64,000 bases of DNA from Burkholderia arboris (GCF_902499125.1 NZ_CABVPX010000015.1:122798-186797), one strand, 5' to 3'. Positions 8,885-19,029 are shown, counted from the first letter of the stretch. Notes: a model not told the origin generated them from the letters alone. A program made the numbers and translations.

Positions 8885-11320
8885 TCAGTTACGCACCGGC
8901 TTGCCGGTTTGCAACATGCCCATGATCCGTTCCTGCGTCTTCTGCGTGCCGAGCAGCTCGACGAACGCGCGGCGCTCCAGCGCGAGCAGCCACTGCTCGT
9001 CGACGAGGCTGCCGGCTTCGACGTCGCCGCCGCACACGGCTTCGGCGATACGGCTTGCGATCAGGTAGTCGTGGTCGCTGATGAAGCGGCCGTCACGCAT
9101 GTTGACGAGCGATGCCTTGATCGTCGCGATGGCCGAGCGGCCTGCAACCGGCACGTCCTTCGCACGCAGCGGTGCGCGGTAGCCGGTGGCGGCCAGTGCA
9201 CGCGCTTCCTTCTTCGCGGTGTCGAGCAGTTCGAACACGTTGAAGATGATCGTGTCGGACGGCTTCACGTAGCCCATCGCACGCGCATCGTGCGCGGACG
9301 CCGAGACCTTCGCCATCGCGGCGTTCTCGAACGACTTCGTGACGAACTTCAGGATGTCGGTGGTCGCGTTCGCGGCCGTCGCGGCATCCGCTGCGCGCAG
9401 CGCCGCCTCCTTCAGGCCGCCGCCCGCCGGCACGAGGCCGACGCCCACTTCGACCAGACCGACGTAGCTCTCGACGTGCACGACACGCTTCGCGCTGTGC
9501 AGCATCAGCTCGCACCCGCCGCCGAGCGCGATGCCCGACACGGCTGCGACGACCGGCACGTTCGCGTACTTCACGCGCAGCATGCCTTCCTGGAACTTCT
9601 TCACGAACGGCTCGATGCCCTTCGCGCCGCCCATCATGAACGCGGGCATCGCCTCTTCGAGGTTCGCGCCGGCCGAGAACGGGCCGCCCGGCGTGCCGAG
9701 CTTCAGCGACGTCGGCTGCCAGATCACCACGCCCTTGTAGTCCTTCTCCGCGAGCTCGATCGCCTGCACGAGGCCGTCGATCACGCTCGGTCCAATCGTG
9801 TTCATCTTCGACTTGAACGACACGATCACGACGTCGTCTTCACCGGCACGGTCGTCGACCCACGCACGCACGGCGTCGGTTTCGAACAGCGTCTTGCCGT
9901 ACGTCTTCGGATCGGCGCCGGCTTCGCCGAGCAGCGGCGCACGGAACACCTGCTTGTCGTAGACCGCGAGGTCCGAACGCGGCACGAAGCGCTGCGCTGC
10001 CGGCGCCCACGAGCCTTCGGCCGTGTGCACGCCGCCCTTCTCGGCGACCGGGCCTTCGAGCACCCACGACGGCAGCGGCACGTTCGCCAGCGCCTTGCCG
10101 GCTGCGATGTCTTCCTGCACCCACTCGGCGACCTGCTTCCAGCCGGCAGCCTGCCAGCCTTCGAACGGGCCTTCGTTCCAGCCGAAGCCCCAGCGGATCG
10201 CGAGATCGACGTCGCGCGCGTTGTCGGCGATCGACTCGAGATGCACGCCGATGTAGTGGAACACGTCACGGAAGATCGACCACAGGAACTGCGCATGCGG
10301 ATGGTCGGTCTCGCGCAGCAGCTTCAGGCGTTCCGCCGGCGGGCGCTTCAGGATGCGGGCGACCGTTTCGTCAGCCTTCGCGCCCGAGTCGACGTAGGTG
10401 CCCGTCTTCGCGTCGAGCACCTTGATCGCCTTGCCTTCCTTCTTGTAGAAACCGCCGCCCGTCTTCTGGCCGAGCGCGCCCTGCTTCACCAGCTCGGCGA
10501 GCACGGCAGGCGTCTGGTAGACCGGGAAGAACGGATCGTCGGCGAGGTTGTCCTGCATCGTCTTGATCACGTGCGCCATCGTGTCGAGGCCGACCACGTC
10601 CGCCGTGCGGAACGTCGCCGATTTCGCGCGGCCGAGGCGGCTGCCGGTCAGGTCGTCGACTTCGTCGAAGCGCAGGCCGAACTTCGCGGCCTCGGTGATC
10701 ACCGCGAGGATCGAGAAGATGCCGACGCGGTTCGCGATGAAGTTCGGCGTGTCCTTCGCGCGCACGACGCCCTTGCCGACGATGCTCGTCAGGAACGTCT
10801 CGAGCTGGTCGAGGATCTCCGGGCGCGTATGCGCGGTCGGGATCAGTTCGACGAGGTGCATGTAGCGCGGCGGGTTGAAGAAGTGCACGCCGCAGAAGCG
10901 CGCCTTCAGCTCGTCCGAGAACCCTTCGGACAGCTTCGTGATCGACAGGCCCGACGTGTTGGTCGCGAAGATCGCGTTCGGCGCGATGTGCGGCGCGACC
11001 TTCTTGTACAGGTCGTGCTTCCAGTCCATCCGCTCGGCGATCGCCTCGATCACGACGTCGCATTCGGCCAGCTTCGCGATGTCGTCTTCGTAGTTCGCTG
11101 CCTCGAGGTACTTCGCATCGTCCTTCACGCCGAACGGCGCGGGCGACAGCTTCTTCAGGTTCTCGATCGCCTTCAGCGCGATCGCGTTTTTCGGGCCTTC
11201 CTTGGCCGGCAGGTCGAACAGCAGCACCGGCACGCGTGCGTTGATGAGGTGCGCGGCGATCTGCGCGCCCATCACGCCGGCGCCCAGCACGGCGACCTTG
11301 CGAATCAGGAAATTGCTCAC
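8885..11320 (-). CDS. 3-hydroxyacyl-CoA dehydrogenase / enoyl-CoA hydratase fusion (FadN-like order)
   Basis: This 811-residue protein carries out hydration and NAD-dependent oxidation in beta-oxidation. The dehydrogenase comes first: Rossmann motif VAVLGAGVMGAQIAAHL at about residues 9-25, then its C-terminal helical domain. The crotonase domain follows, with ALGGGCELML and EVGVGLVPAGGG supplying both catalytic Glu. This order is opposite to E. coli FadB and matches FadN-type proteins, which use a separate thiolase, here the next gene. The upstream gene is an acyl-CoA dehydrogenase, 112 bases away. Confidence 0.9.
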   Translation of the reverse strand: MSNFLIRKVAVLGAGVMGAQIAAHLINARVPVLLFDLPAKEGPKNAIALKAIENLKKLSPAPFGVKDDAKYLEAANYEDDIAKLAECDVVIEAIAERMDWKHDLYKKVAPHIAPNAIFATNTSGLSITKLSEGFSDELKARFCGVHFFNPPRYMHLVELIPTAHTRPEILDQLETFLTSIVGKGVVRAKDTPNFIANRVGIFSILAVITEAAKFGLRFDEVDDLTGSRLGRAKSATFRTADVVGLDTMAHVIKTMQDNLADDPFFPVYQTPAVLAELVKQGALGQKTGGGFYKKEGKAIKVLDAKTGTYVDSGAKADETVARILKRPPAERLKLLRETDHPHAQFLWSIFRDVFHYIGVHLESIADNARDVDLAIRWGFGWNEGPFEGWQAAGWKQVAEWVQEDIAAGKALANVPLPSWVLEGPVAEKGGVHTAEGSWAPAAQRFVPRSDLAVYDKQVFRAPLLGEAGADPKTYGKTLFETDAVRAWVDDRAGEDDVVIVSFKSKMNTIGPSVIDGLVQAIELAEKDYKGVVIWQPTSLKLGTPGGPFSAGANLEEAMPAFMMGGAKGIEPFVKKFQEGMLRVKYANVPVVAAVSGIALGGGCELMLHSAKRVVHVESYVGLVEVGVGLVPAGGGLKEAALRAADAATAANATTDILKFVTKSFENAAMAKVSASAHDARAMGYVKPSDTIIFNVFELLDTAKKEARALAATGYRAPLRAKDVPVAGRSAIATIKASLVNMRDGRFISDHDYLIASRIAEAVCGGDVEAGSLVDEQWLLALERRAFVELLGTQKTQERIMGMLQTGKPVRN

Positions 11321-11432
11321 GGGATGTCTCCGGATAGTGTCGTGCAGCGCGGGATGTGGGGCTGCACGGAGAAGTGAGTACCAGGAACCGTTGCGTTCGG
11401 GCGGCGCGCGGCGCGCACCGCCCGGACTCGCA

Positions 11433-13220
11433 TCAGAACAGCGATTCGTCGACTTCCATCATCGTCTTCGAACCGGCGCGCGCGGCGCGGATCGTCGATG
11501 CCGTTTCGGGCAGCAGGCGCGCGAAGTAGAAGCGCGCCGTCGCGAGCTTCGACTTGTAGAACGGGTCGCCCGACGCTTCGTTGTCGAGGGCGAGGCGTGC
11601 CATGCGCGCCCAGAAGTACGAGAACACCAGGTGGCCGACGGTACGCAGGTACGGCACGGCGGCAGCGCCGACTTCGTCGGGGTTCTGCATCGCCTTCATG
11701 CCGATTTCCATCGTCAGCTTCTGCACCTTGTCGCCGATGTCGGCGAGCGGGTTGATGAACTCGGCCATTTCCGGCTTCACGCCTTCGGCTTCCGCGAATT
11801 CCGTCACGAGCTTGCCGAACTTCTTCAGCTTCGCGCCCATGTCGCCGAGCACCTTGCGGCCCAGCAGGTCGAGCGACTGGATCGAGTTCGTGCCTTCGTA
11901 GATCATGTTGATCCGCGCGTCGCGCACGTATTGCTCCATGCCCCACTCGGAGATGAAGCCGTGGCCGCCGTAGATCTGCATCGCGTGGTTCGTGCACTCG
12001 AACGCGTTGTCGGTCAGGAACGCCTTGATGATCGGCGTGAGCAGCGCGACGAGGTCGGCGGCTTCCTTGCGCACGGCTTCGTCGGCGTGCGACAGTTCCT
12101 TGTCGATCTGCAGCGCCGACCAGTACGTGAACGCGCGCGCGCCTTCCGCGTAGGCCTTTTGCGTGAGCAGCATGCGGCGCACGTCCGGGTGCACGATGAT
12201 CGGGTCGGCCGGCTTGTCCGGTGCCTTCGGGCCCGTCAGCGAGCGCATCTGCAGGCGATCCTTCGCATACGCGAGCGAGTTCTGGTACGCGACTTCCGTG
12301 AGGCCGAGACCTTGCGCGCCCACGCCGAGCCGGGCCGCGTTCATCATCACGAACATCGCGTTCAAGCCCTTGTTCGGCTCGCCGACCATCCAGCCCTTCG
12401 CGTTGTCGAGGTTCATCACGCACGTCGAGTTGCCGTGGATGCCCATCTTGTGTTCGATCGAGCCGCACTTGATGCCGTTGCGCTCGCCCGGCTCGCCCGC
12501 TGCATCGGGAATGAACTTCGGCACGATGAACAGCGAGATCCCCTTCGTACCCTGCGGTGCGTCCGGCAGGCGCGCGAGCACGAGGTGGATGATGTTCGCG
12601 GCCATGTCGTGTTCGCCGCTCGAGATGAAGATCTTCGTGCCGCTGATCGAGTACGAGCCGTCGCCGTTCGGTTCGGCCTTGGTGCGCAGGATGCCGAGGT
12701 CGGTGCCGCAATGCGGCTCCGTCAGACACATCGTGCCGGTCCATTCGCCGGTCACGAGCTTCGGCAGATAGGCCTTCTGCAGTTCCGGTGCACCGTGCGC
12801 GTGCAGGCATTCGTACGCGCCGTGCGACAGGCCCGGATACATCGTCCAGGCCTGGTTCGCCGAATTCATCATTTCATAGAGCGCGTTGTTCACGAACGCG
12901 GGCAGGCCCTGGCCGCCGTAGTCCGGATCGCAGCCGAGCGCCGGCCAGCCGGCCTCGACGTATTGCTGGTAGGCCTCCTTGAAGCCGGTCGGGGTCTTCA
13001 CGACGCCGTCGCCTTCATACGTGCAGCCTTCGCGGTCGCCGACCTGGTTCAGCGGGAACAGTACCTCGGAGCAGAACTTGCCCGCTTCCTCGAGGACCTG
13101 GTTGATCGTGTCGGCGTCGAGGTCCGCATGCTTGGGCATTTGCTTGACTTCGGCTTCGACGTTCAGAAGCTCGTGCAACACGAATTGCATGTCGCGCAGC
13201 GGCGCGGCGTACTGTCCCAT
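11433..13220 (-). CDS. Acyl-CoA dehydrogenase (long form with C-terminal extension)
   Basis: This 595-residue flavoprotein would introduce the trans-2 double bond in acyl-CoA at the start of beta-oxidation and pass electrons to ETF. It has the acyl-CoA dehydrogenase core (CLTEPHCGTDLG, MGIHGNSTC, a QIYGGHGF motif) and the catalytic Glu region MIYEGTNSIQ. After this comes the roughly 120-residue C-terminal domain found in this longer subfamily (about 600 rather than 380 residues). ATG 13220 follows GGAGAG; a TTG four codons earlier is less likely. It sits between the TetR gene and the hydroxyacyl-CoA dehydrogenase gene on one strand. Confidence 0.92.
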   Translation of the reverse strand: MGQYAAPLRDMQFVLHELLNVEAEVKQMPKHADLDADTINQVLEEAGKFCSEVLFPLNQVGDREGCTYEGDGVVKTPTGFKEAYQQYVEAGWPALGCDPDYGGQGLPAFVNNALYEMMNSANQAWTMYPGLSHGAYECLHAHGAPELQKAYLPKLVTGEWTGTMCLTEPHCGTDLGILRTKAEPNGDGSYSISGTKIFISSGEHDMAANIIHLVLARLPDAPQGTKGISLFIVPKFIPDAAGEPGERNGIKCGSIEHKMGIHGNSTCVMNLDNAKGWMVGEPNKGLNAMFVMMNAARLGVGAQGLGLTEVAYQNSLAYAKDRLQMRSLTGPKAPDKPADPIIVHPDVRRMLLTQKAYAEGARAFTYWSALQIDKELSHADEAVRKEAADLVALLTPIIKAFLTDNAFECTNHAMQIYGGHGFISEWGMEQYVRDARINMIYEGTNSIQSLDLLGRKVLGDMGAKLKKFGKLVTEFAEAEGVKPEMAEFINPLADIGDKVQKLTMEIGMKAMQNPDEVGAAAVPYLRTVGHLVFSYFWARMARLALDNEASGDPFYKSKLATARFYFARLLPETASTIRAARAGSKTMMEVDESLF

Positions 13221-13278
13221 GACTCTCTCCAAAGGTGGGCAAAACGGCTCGAGCTCCTGGCGGGCGGGTCACGCGCCG

Positions 13279-13878
13279 CTAACGGCTCTCGCTCTGATAC
13301 GAAACAATCGTCTTTTCCAGCGCGGCCCACGTGAGGCGCACGGCGTCCGGCGAATGCAGGAAACGTGCGTCGTGATGCAGGCCGAGCGTGAAGCTGTACA
13401 ACTCGAAGAGCATCAGGTCCGGATCCGTATCCGCACGCAGATGGCCTTCTTCCTTCGCCTGCGAAATGGCACGCAGCATCGCGGCACGCCAGGCCGTCAC
13501 GCTCGCGATCAACTGCTCGCGCACGGGGCTGTCAGGCCGGTCGTCGTACTCGACGGCACCGCTGATGTAGATGCATCCCGTCGTCACCTCCTGGATGCGC
13601 TTCTCCGTCCAGCGGGCCAGCATCGCCCGAAGGCGCGGCAAGCCCCGCGGCTCGCGCAGGCTCGGAAAGAACACCTCGTTTTCGAAACGATGGTGATACT
13701 CGCGGACGACCTCGACCTGCAGGTCTTCACGCGATCCGAAGTGCGCGAACACACCGCTCTTGCTCATCTGCATGCGCTCGGCCAGCAGGCCGATCGTCAG
13801 CCCCTCCAGCCCGTCACGGCTGGCGAGGTCCAAAGCAGCTTCAAGTATCGCGGCACGCGTCTGTTCGCCTTTTCGCAT
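13279..13878 (-). CDS. TetR/AcrR-family regulator heading the fatty acid degradation operon
   Basis: A 199-residue repressor-type protein. The N-terminal helix-turn-helix is clear (ILEAALDLASRDGLEGLTIGLLAERMQMSKSGVF split across helices 1-3), followed by a variable ligand-binding domain. It is the first gene of a co-directional run leading into acyl-CoA dehydrogenase, hydroxyacyl-CoA dehydrogenase, thiolase and isomerase genes, so it probably senses an acyl-CoA and controls that operon and itself. A palindrome just upstream (13903-13920) is a good operator candidate. The specific ligand is inference. Confidence 0.87.
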   Translation of the reverse strand: MRKGEQTRAAILEAALDLASRDGLEGLTIGLLAERMQMSKSGVFAHFGSREDLQVEVVREYHHRFENEVFFPSLREPRGLPRLRAMLARWTEKRIQEVTTGCIYISGAVEYDDRPDSPVREQLIASVTAWRAAMLRAISQAKEEGHLRADTDPDLMLFELYSFTLGLHHDARFLHSPDAVRLTWAALEKTIVSYQSESR

Positions 13879-13892
13879 AGCTATTTCTGTAA

Positions 13893-13922
13893 CCGTTCGG
13901 GGGTTCGAATAAAATCGAACGG
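13893..13922. promoter_or_regulatory. Candidate operator of the TetR-family fatty-acid regulator
   Basis: GTTCGA (13903-13908) and TCGAAC (13915-13920) form a perfect inverted repeat around ATAAAA, nested inside a second pair, CCGTTCG (13893-13899) and CGAACGG (13916-13922). It lies 15-44 bases before the TetR start, where an autoregulatory repressor should bind. Binding itself is inferred. Confidence 0.5.
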
Positions 13923-14078
13923 CCGTACTATTATTGAGTGCGGCCGCTCGCGAAACAAGGAAATTATTAGAAACCGGTGTCTAACCGAGCCGCTATTTTG
14001 CGCGATTCCGGCGGGACCGGAGCGGCTTTTCCGCACGAACGTGCGGACAGATATTTTGAAGCGAATGCTTAGTCTGCG

Positions 14079-15353
14079 TCAGTCGTAACCGCCGACCGTC
14101 AGCGCCTTCATCACGAGACGGTACGCGGTGTACGCGAGCCAGTTCAGCAACCGCTCGATGCGCGGGCGCGCGGCGAAACGCGCGGGGTCGATCTCCCGGC
14201 CATCGGCGAACGCAGACGCGATTGCGTCGCGCAGTTCGTTCGTGACTGCATCGTAGCGCACCAGCACGACATTCGCTTCATTGTTCAGCATCAGGCTCAG
14301 CGCGTCCAGGTTCGACGAGCCGACCGTCGCCCAGTTGTCGTCGATCACGGCGACCTTGCCGTGCAGCATCGTCTTGTCGTATTCGGCGACACGCACCCCT
14401 GCGCGCAGCAGCGCGTGATAGAGGAACGGCACGGCCGTATCGAGCGCCGCGAACTCCTTGCGGCCGATCAGGATCCGCACGTCGACGCCGCGCCGTGCGG
14501 CGCCCGTCAGCGCACGCCGCAGCTTGCGGCCCGGCATGAAGTACGGATTCGCGAGCAGGATCCGCTGGCGCGCCTGGCCGATCGCCGCGAGATACGCCTT
14601 CTCGATCGCGCGGCGGTTCACGACGTTGTCGCGCGCGACGAACGCGACGCTCGGCTCGGTCACGACCCTGAGCGCACCGGCCTTGATCCACCGGTGGCTG
14701 CGCATCCAGCGCCGGAACATGTCGGGGAACGCTTCACCGCCGTGCAGCCCGGCCGCGTACTGCGCATACGGCTTGTGGCCGAACTGGATCCGGTGCCACT
14801 GCAACTCGAATGCGGCGCGCACGTCGGACACGGCAGGCCCCGCCATCTCGACCGCGAAATCCCAGCGCGGAAACGGCAGCGTCGCGCCGTTCTGCGCGTA
14901 GTCGTCGACGATGTTGATGCCGCCGCAGAACGCGACCGCGTGATCGATCACCGCGAGCTTGCGGTGCGTGCGCGAGAAGCCGAAGCGGCCGAACAGGAAG
15001 CGGTTGTAGATGCAGCGCTCGACGCCGGCCTCGGCCCACGTGTCGAACAGCGGCAGGCGCGCGGTGCCGATGCCGTCGGTGATCACGCGCACGCGCACAC
15101 CGCGCTGCGCCGCGCGGATCAGCGCGTCCGACACCGGGCGCCCTGCCGCGTCGTCGCAGAAAATGTAGGTTTCGAGCATCACCTGCTCGCGGGCCGCATC
15201 GATCCGTTCGATCAGGGCCTTGAAGAATGCGCCGCCGCCCTCGCACAGCCGCACGGTGTTGCCCGACGTGAACGCGAGCCGCGATGCAGAACCGCGTTCC
15301 TGCAGGAACATCTGCCGCAATTGCGCGAAGCGCTTGCGGGTCTCCGCATTCAT
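14079..15353 (-). CDS. clsB: Phospholipase D-family cardiolipin synthase ClsB-like
   Basis: The 424-residue protein has two HKD motifs, HRKLAVIDHAVAFCGGIN and HGKVAVIDDNWATVGSSN, the signature of cardiolipin synthases that make cardiolipin from phosphatidylglycerol at the inner membrane. There is no N-terminal membrane pair; length and layout match ClsB (YbhO). The C-terminal hydrophobic segment LLNWLAYTAYRLVMKALTV may anchor it. ATG 15353 overlaps the nudB stop in an ATGA, indicating translational coupling; the frame continues upstream without a plausible start. Another PLD protein (46324-47949) resembles ClsC. Confidence 0.85.
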   Translation of the reverse strand: MNAETRKRFAQLRQMFLQERGSASRLAFTSGNTVRLCEGGGAFFKALIERIDAAREQVMLETYIFCDDAAGRPVSDALIRAAQRGVRVRVITDGIGTARLPLFDTWAEAGVERCIYNRFLFGRFGFSRTHRKLAVIDHAVAFCGGINIVDDYAQNGATLPFPRWDFAVEMAGPAVSDVRAAFELQWHRIQFGHKPYAQYAAGLHGGEAFPDMFRRWMRSHRWIKAGALRVVTEPSVAFVARDNVVNRRAIEKAYLAAIGQARQRILLANPYFMPGRKLRRALTGAARRGVDVRILIGRKEFAALDTAVPFLYHALLRAGVRVAEYDKTMLHGKVAVIDDNWATVGSSNLDALSLMLNNEANVVLVRYDAVTNELRDAIASAFADGREIDPARFAARPRIERLLNWLAYTAYRLVMKALTVGGYD

Positions 15354-15844
15354 GCGGACGAGCCGTGCGGCGCGCGCGACAGGGCCACACGCGCGGGCAG
15401 TTGCAGGATCGCCTCGGCATTCGACGGCGAGAAGCAGCGCGCGGCCGCCTCGCGAAACGGCAGCCACGCATGGTCGACATGCTCGCGCGGCGACAGCGTC
15501 ACGTCGACGCGCCGCGGCACGCACAGGCCGAACCAGTGCTCGACGTTGCGCGTGACGCCCGGCGCATAGCGGTGCAGGTACTGCGGATAGATCGTGTATT
15601 CGATCCGGTGGCGCCAGTCGACGAGCGCGGTGGCCGGCACGTCCGGCGTGCCGACGGCAATGCCGGTTTCCTCGACCACTTCGCGCGCGGCGGTCACCGC
15701 GAGCGGCTCGTCGAGCGCGTCCTTCGAGCCGGTGACCGATTGCCAGAAATCGGGCTGGTCGGCACGCTTGATCACGAGCACATCGAGGTCGGGCGTGTAG
15801 ATCACGACGAGAACGGATTCGGGGATTTTCGGCGGCTTCGTCAT
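15350..15844 (-). CDS. nudB: Dihydroneopterin triphosphate diphosphatase (Nudix, NudB)
   Basis: NudB removes pyrophosphate from dihydroneopterin triphosphate, the second step of folate synthesis. The 164-residue protein contains a full Nudix box (GSKDALDEPLAVTAAREVVE, continuing ETGI). The start MTKPPKIPESVLVVIYT at ATG 15844 matches family N-termini. It lies downstream of aspS, as nudB does in many proteobacteria, but a strong terminator separates the two here. It overlaps clsB by 4 bases. Confidence 0.88.
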   Translation of the reverse strand: MTKPPKIPESVLVVIYTPDLDVLVIKRADQPDFWQSVTGSKDALDEPLAVTAAREVVEETGIAVGTPDVPATALVDWRHRIEYTIYPQYLHRYAPGVTRNVEHWFGLCVPRRVDVTLSPREHVDHAWLPFREAAARCFSPSNAEAILQLPARVALSRAPHGSSA

Positions 15845-15918
15845 CTTTGTTTCATGCGGCACAGGGCCATGCGCCGGCCATGTGCTCCGAACGTACGGCA
15901 AGTGCTGCGACTGTACCG

Positions 15919-15956
15919 CAAAAAATGAAAAAGGCGCATCGCGGCGCCTTTTTCAT
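15919..15956 (-). terminator. Intrinsic terminator of aspS
   Basis: Arms 15925-15937 and 15944-15956 pair perfectly (13 bp). On the minus strand the stem is followed by a T run (15919-15924). It lies about 50 bases past the aspS stop and before nudB. Confidence 0.75.
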
Positions 15957-16004
15957 GGGTGTCGTGTGCGCGTGACCGCACACACGACCGGGTGCGAAAA
16001 CGCG

Positions 16005-17807
16005 TTACGCCTTCGGCTGTTCCGGCTGGCGCAGACGGATGTGCAGTTCGCGCAGCTGGCGCTCGTCGACCGGGCTCGGCGCTTGCGTGAGCAGATCCTG
16101 CGCACGCTGCGTCTTCGGGAACGCGATCACGTCGCGGATCGAATCGGCGCCGGCCATCATCGTGACGATGCGGTCGAGACCGAATGCGATACCGCCGTGC
16201 GGCGGCGCGCCGTACTGCAGCGCGTCCAGCAGGAAGCCGAACTTCAGTTGCGCCTCTTCCGCACCGATCTTCAGCGCGCGGAACACCTTGCTCTGCACTT
16301 CCTCGCGGTGGATACGCACCGAACCGCCGCCGATTTCCCAGCCGTTCAGCACCATGTCGTACGCCTTCGCGAGGCAGCGGCCCGGGTCGGTCTCGAGGTA
16401 CTCGAGGTGCTCGTCCTTCGGGCTCGTGAACGGGTGGTGCGCAGCCACGTAGCGCGCATCTTCGTCGTCGTATTCGAACATCGGGAAGTCGACGACCCAC
16501 AGCGGCTTCCAGCCGGCCTGGACGAGGCCGTTCGCCTTGCCGAATTCCGAATGACCGATCTTCAGGCGCAGTGCGCCGAGGCTGTCGTTGACGACCTTCG
16601 CGCGGTCGGCCGCGAAGAAGATGATGTCGCCGTCTTCCGCGCCGGTGCGCTCGAGGATCGCCGCGATCGATGCGTCGTGCAGGTTCTTGACGATCGGGCT
16701 CTGCAGGCCGTCGCGGCCCTTCGCCTTCTCGTTGACCTTGATCCAGGCGAGGCCCTTCGCGCCGTAGATACGCACGAATTCCGTGTAGCCGTCGATGTCG
16801 CCGCGCGACAGTTCGCTGCCCTTCGGTACGCGCAGCGCCGCAACACGGCCGTCCTTCGCGTTGGCCGGCGTGCTGAACACCTTGAAGTCGACGTCCTTCA
16901 TCGCGTCGGTCAGCTCGGTGAATTCGAGCTGCACGCGCAGGTCCGGCTTGTCCGAACCGAAACGCGCCATCGCTTCCGAGTACGGCATCACCGGGAATTT
17001 CGCGTCGAGCTCGACGTCGATCGTCGTCTTGAAGATGTGACGGATCATGTCTTCGAACAGGTCACGGATTTCCTGCTCGCCCAGGAACGACGTTTCGCAG
17101 TCGATCTGCGTGAATTCCGGCTGACGGTCGGCGCGGAGGTCTTCGTCGCGGAAGCACTTGGTGATCTGGTAGTAACGGTCGAAGTTCGCGACCATCAGCA
17201 GCTGCTTGAACAGCTGCGGCGACTGCGGCAGCGCGAAGAACTGGCCCGCGTTCACGCGCGACGGCACGAGGTAGTCGCGCGCGCCTTCCGGCGTGCTCTT
17301 CGTCAGCATCGGCGTTTCGATGTCGATGAAGCCCTGCTCGTCGAGGTACTTGCGTGCCTCGATCGCGACGCGGTAGCGCAGGCGCAGGTTGTGCTGCATC
17401 TGCGGGCGACGCAGGTCGAGCACGCGGTGCGTGAGGCGCGTCGTTTCCGACAGGTTGTCGTCGTCGAGCTGGAACGGCGGCGTGACCGACGCGTTCAGCA
17501 CGATCAGTTCGTGGCACAGCACTTCGATCTTGCCGCTCTTCAGGCCGGCGTTGACCGTGCCTTCCGGACGGTTGCGCACGAGGCCCTTGATCTGCACGCA
17601 GAACTCGTTGCGCACGCCTTCGGCGGTCGCGAACATCTCGGCGCGATCCGGGTCGCACACCACCTGCACGAGGCCTTCACGATCGCGCAGGTCGATGAAG
17701 ATCACACCGCCGTGATCGCGGCGGCGCTGCACCCAGCCGCACAGCGACACGGTTTGGCCCAGCAGGTGTTCGGTCACGAGACCGCAGTATTCAGTACGCA
17801 TCGACAT
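16005..17807 (-). CDS. aspS: Aspartyl-tRNA synthetase
   Basis: This class II synthetase charges tRNA-Asp (and, in organisms lacking AsnRS, often tRNA-Asn). The 600-residue length is typical. The N-terminal OB-fold ([26 protein letters not shown]) is followed by class II motif 2 ([19 protein letters not shown]), the bacterial GAD insertion domain and motif 3 ([13 protein letters not shown]). Start MSMRTEYCG; a second Met two codons on is possible. The DUF502 membrane protein gene lies 67 bases upstream on the same strand, suggesting co-transcription. Confidence 0.95.
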   Translation of the reverse strand: MSMRTEYCGLVTEHLLGQTVSLCGWVQRRRDHGGVIFIDLRDREGLVQVVCDPDRAEMFATAEGVRNEFCVQIKGLVRNRPEGTVNAGLKSGKIEVLCHELIVLNASVTPPFQLDDDNLSETTRLTHRVLDLRRPQMQHNLRLRYRVAIEARKYLDEQGFIDIETPMLTKSTPEGARDYLVPSRVNAGQFFALPQSPQLFKQLLMVANFDRYYQITKCFRDEDLRADRQPEFTQIDCETSFLGEQEIRDLFEDMIRHIFKTTIDVELDAKFPVMPYSEAMARFGSDKPDLRVQLEFTELTDAMKDVDFKVFSTPANAKDGRVAALRVPKGSELSRGDIDGYTEFVRIYGAKGLAWIKVNEKAKGRDGLQSPIVKNLHDASIAAILERTGAEDGDIIFFAADRAKVVNDSLGALRLKIGHSEFGKANGLVQAGWKPLWVVDFPMFEYDDEDARYVAAHHPFTSPKDEHLEYLETDPGRCLAKAYDMVLNGWEIGGGSVRIHREEVQSKVFRALKIGAEEAQLKFGFLLDALQYGAPPHGGIAFGLDRIVTMMAGADSIRDVIAFPKTQRAQDLLTQAPSPVDERQLRELHIRLRQPEQPKA

Positions 17808-17874
17808 GATGTTTGCTTTCGTTCGGTTTGATCAACGGGCGCCGCAACGCGCGGCCCGGGCGATGATTCTTTAC

Positions 17875-18525
17875 TTACAGCGGCGGCTCGACGGGGCGGC
17901 GGGCGGGCGCCGGAGCCGGCGCCGGAGGCGCCACGACGCCCATCGAGACGATGTACTTGAGCGCGGCATCGACCGACATGTCGAGTTCGATGACTTCGCT
18001 CTTCGGCAGCATCAGGAAGAAGCCCGACGTCGGGTTCGGCGTCGTGGGCACGTACACGCTCACGTACTCTTCCGTCAGATGGTTGACCACGTCGCCGCCG
18101 GGCGCGCCGGTCAGAAACGCGATCGTATACGAGCCGCGGCGCGGGTATTCGATCAGCAGCGCCTTGCGGAACGCGTTGCCGCTGCTCGACAGCAGCGTGT
18201 CCGACACCTGCTTGACGCTCGTGTAGATCGGCCCGACGACCGGGATGTGACGCACGACCGCGTTCCACCACGTGACGAGCTTCTGGCCGATGAAGTTGCG
18301 CGTGGCCAGCCCGACGACGAAGATGAACGCGAGCGTCAGCACCGCGCCGATCCCCGGCAGATGGAAGCCGAGCATCCGCTCGGGCTGCCACGATTCGGGC
18401 AGCAGGAGCAGCGTCTGGTCCATCGTGCCGATGATGAGGCCGAGCACCCACAGCGTGATCGCGAGCGGGACGAGAACCAGCAGGCCGGTCAGAAACACCG
18501 ATTTCAGGGTCGTCTTTTTCATCAT
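17875..18525 (-). CDS. DUF502 family membrane protein
   Basis: This 216-residue inner-membrane protein begins MMKKTTLKSVFLTGLLVLVPLAITLWVLG, a first transmembrane helix, with a second at about residues 60-80 (AVLTLAFIFVVGLATRNFIG). Then come the family hallmarks VGPIYTSVKQVSDTLL and PTTPNPTSGFF. The C-terminus ends in an Ala/Pro-rich tail. Function is not established. The gene sits between fmdB and aspS, a frequent arrangement in beta-proteobacteria, and is probably co-transcribed with them. Confidence 0.85.
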   Translation of the reverse strand: MMKKTTLKSVFLTGLLVLVPLAITLWVLGLIIGTMDQTLLLLPESWQPERMLGFHLPGIGAVLTLAFIFVVGLATRNFIGQKLVTWWNAVVRHIPVVGPIYTSVKQVSDTLLSSSGNAFRKALLIEYPRRGSYTIAFLTGAPGGDVVNHLTEEYVSVYVPTTPNPTSGFFLMLPKSEVIELDMSVDAALKYIVSMGVVAPPAPAPAPARRPVEPPL

Positions 18526-18586
18526 CTGCCGTCAATGAACCGCGCCGGCGGCGCGGGTTGGTCGCGACCCGGCCGGGCCGCGACGG

Positions 18587-18934
18587 TCAACTGCTGGCGG
18601 CGGGCGCTGCGGCCGGTGCAGGCGCGGCGCTCGTCGTCGTGCTGTCGGAAGAGCTTGCGGCAGCCGGCGCGGCTGCTGCGGGCGCGGCTTCCGCCGAAGC
18701 GGCCGGCGCCGCGTCACCCGACGCCGTCGCCGGTGCGCTGGTGCCGCCCGAACCGCCGCGGAAATCGGTGACATACCACCCCGAGCCCTTCAGCTGGAAA
18801 CCGGCGGCAGTCACCTGCTTGCGAAAAGCATCCTTCCCGCATTCAGGGCATTGCGACAGCGGCGCGTCGCTCATCTTCTGGAGCACGTCCTTCGCGAAAC
18901 CGCACGCTTCGCATCGATAGGCGTAGATCGGCAT
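18587..18934 (-). CDS. FmdB-family zinc ribbon protein
   Basis: A 115-residue protein with an N-terminal zinc ribbon, CxxC at residues 8/11 and 29/32 (MPIYAYRCEACG; QCPECGKDAF), and the standard GSGWYVTDF motif. The last 50 or so residues are a low-complexity Ala/Ser/Pro tail. FmdB proteins are putative regulators, but their role in most bacteria is unknown. ATG 18934 gives the invariant MPIY start and has GGGA upstream. It lies 61 bases before the DUF502 gene in the same direction. Confidence 0.87.
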   Translation of the reverse strand: MPIYAYRCEACGFAKDVLQKMSDAPLSQCPECGKDAFRKQVTAAGFQLKGSGWYVTDFRGGSGGTSAPATASGDAAPAASAEAAPAAAAPAAASSSDSTTTSAAPAPAAAPAASS

Positions 18935-19029
18935 GATATTTTTCCCGCAGAAACTGGAAACGGCTTGCAAAACCTTGAATTATAGCTGAAACCCTGGCGC
19001 GCTCCGGCAATGGCCGTGACACCCGCCCA

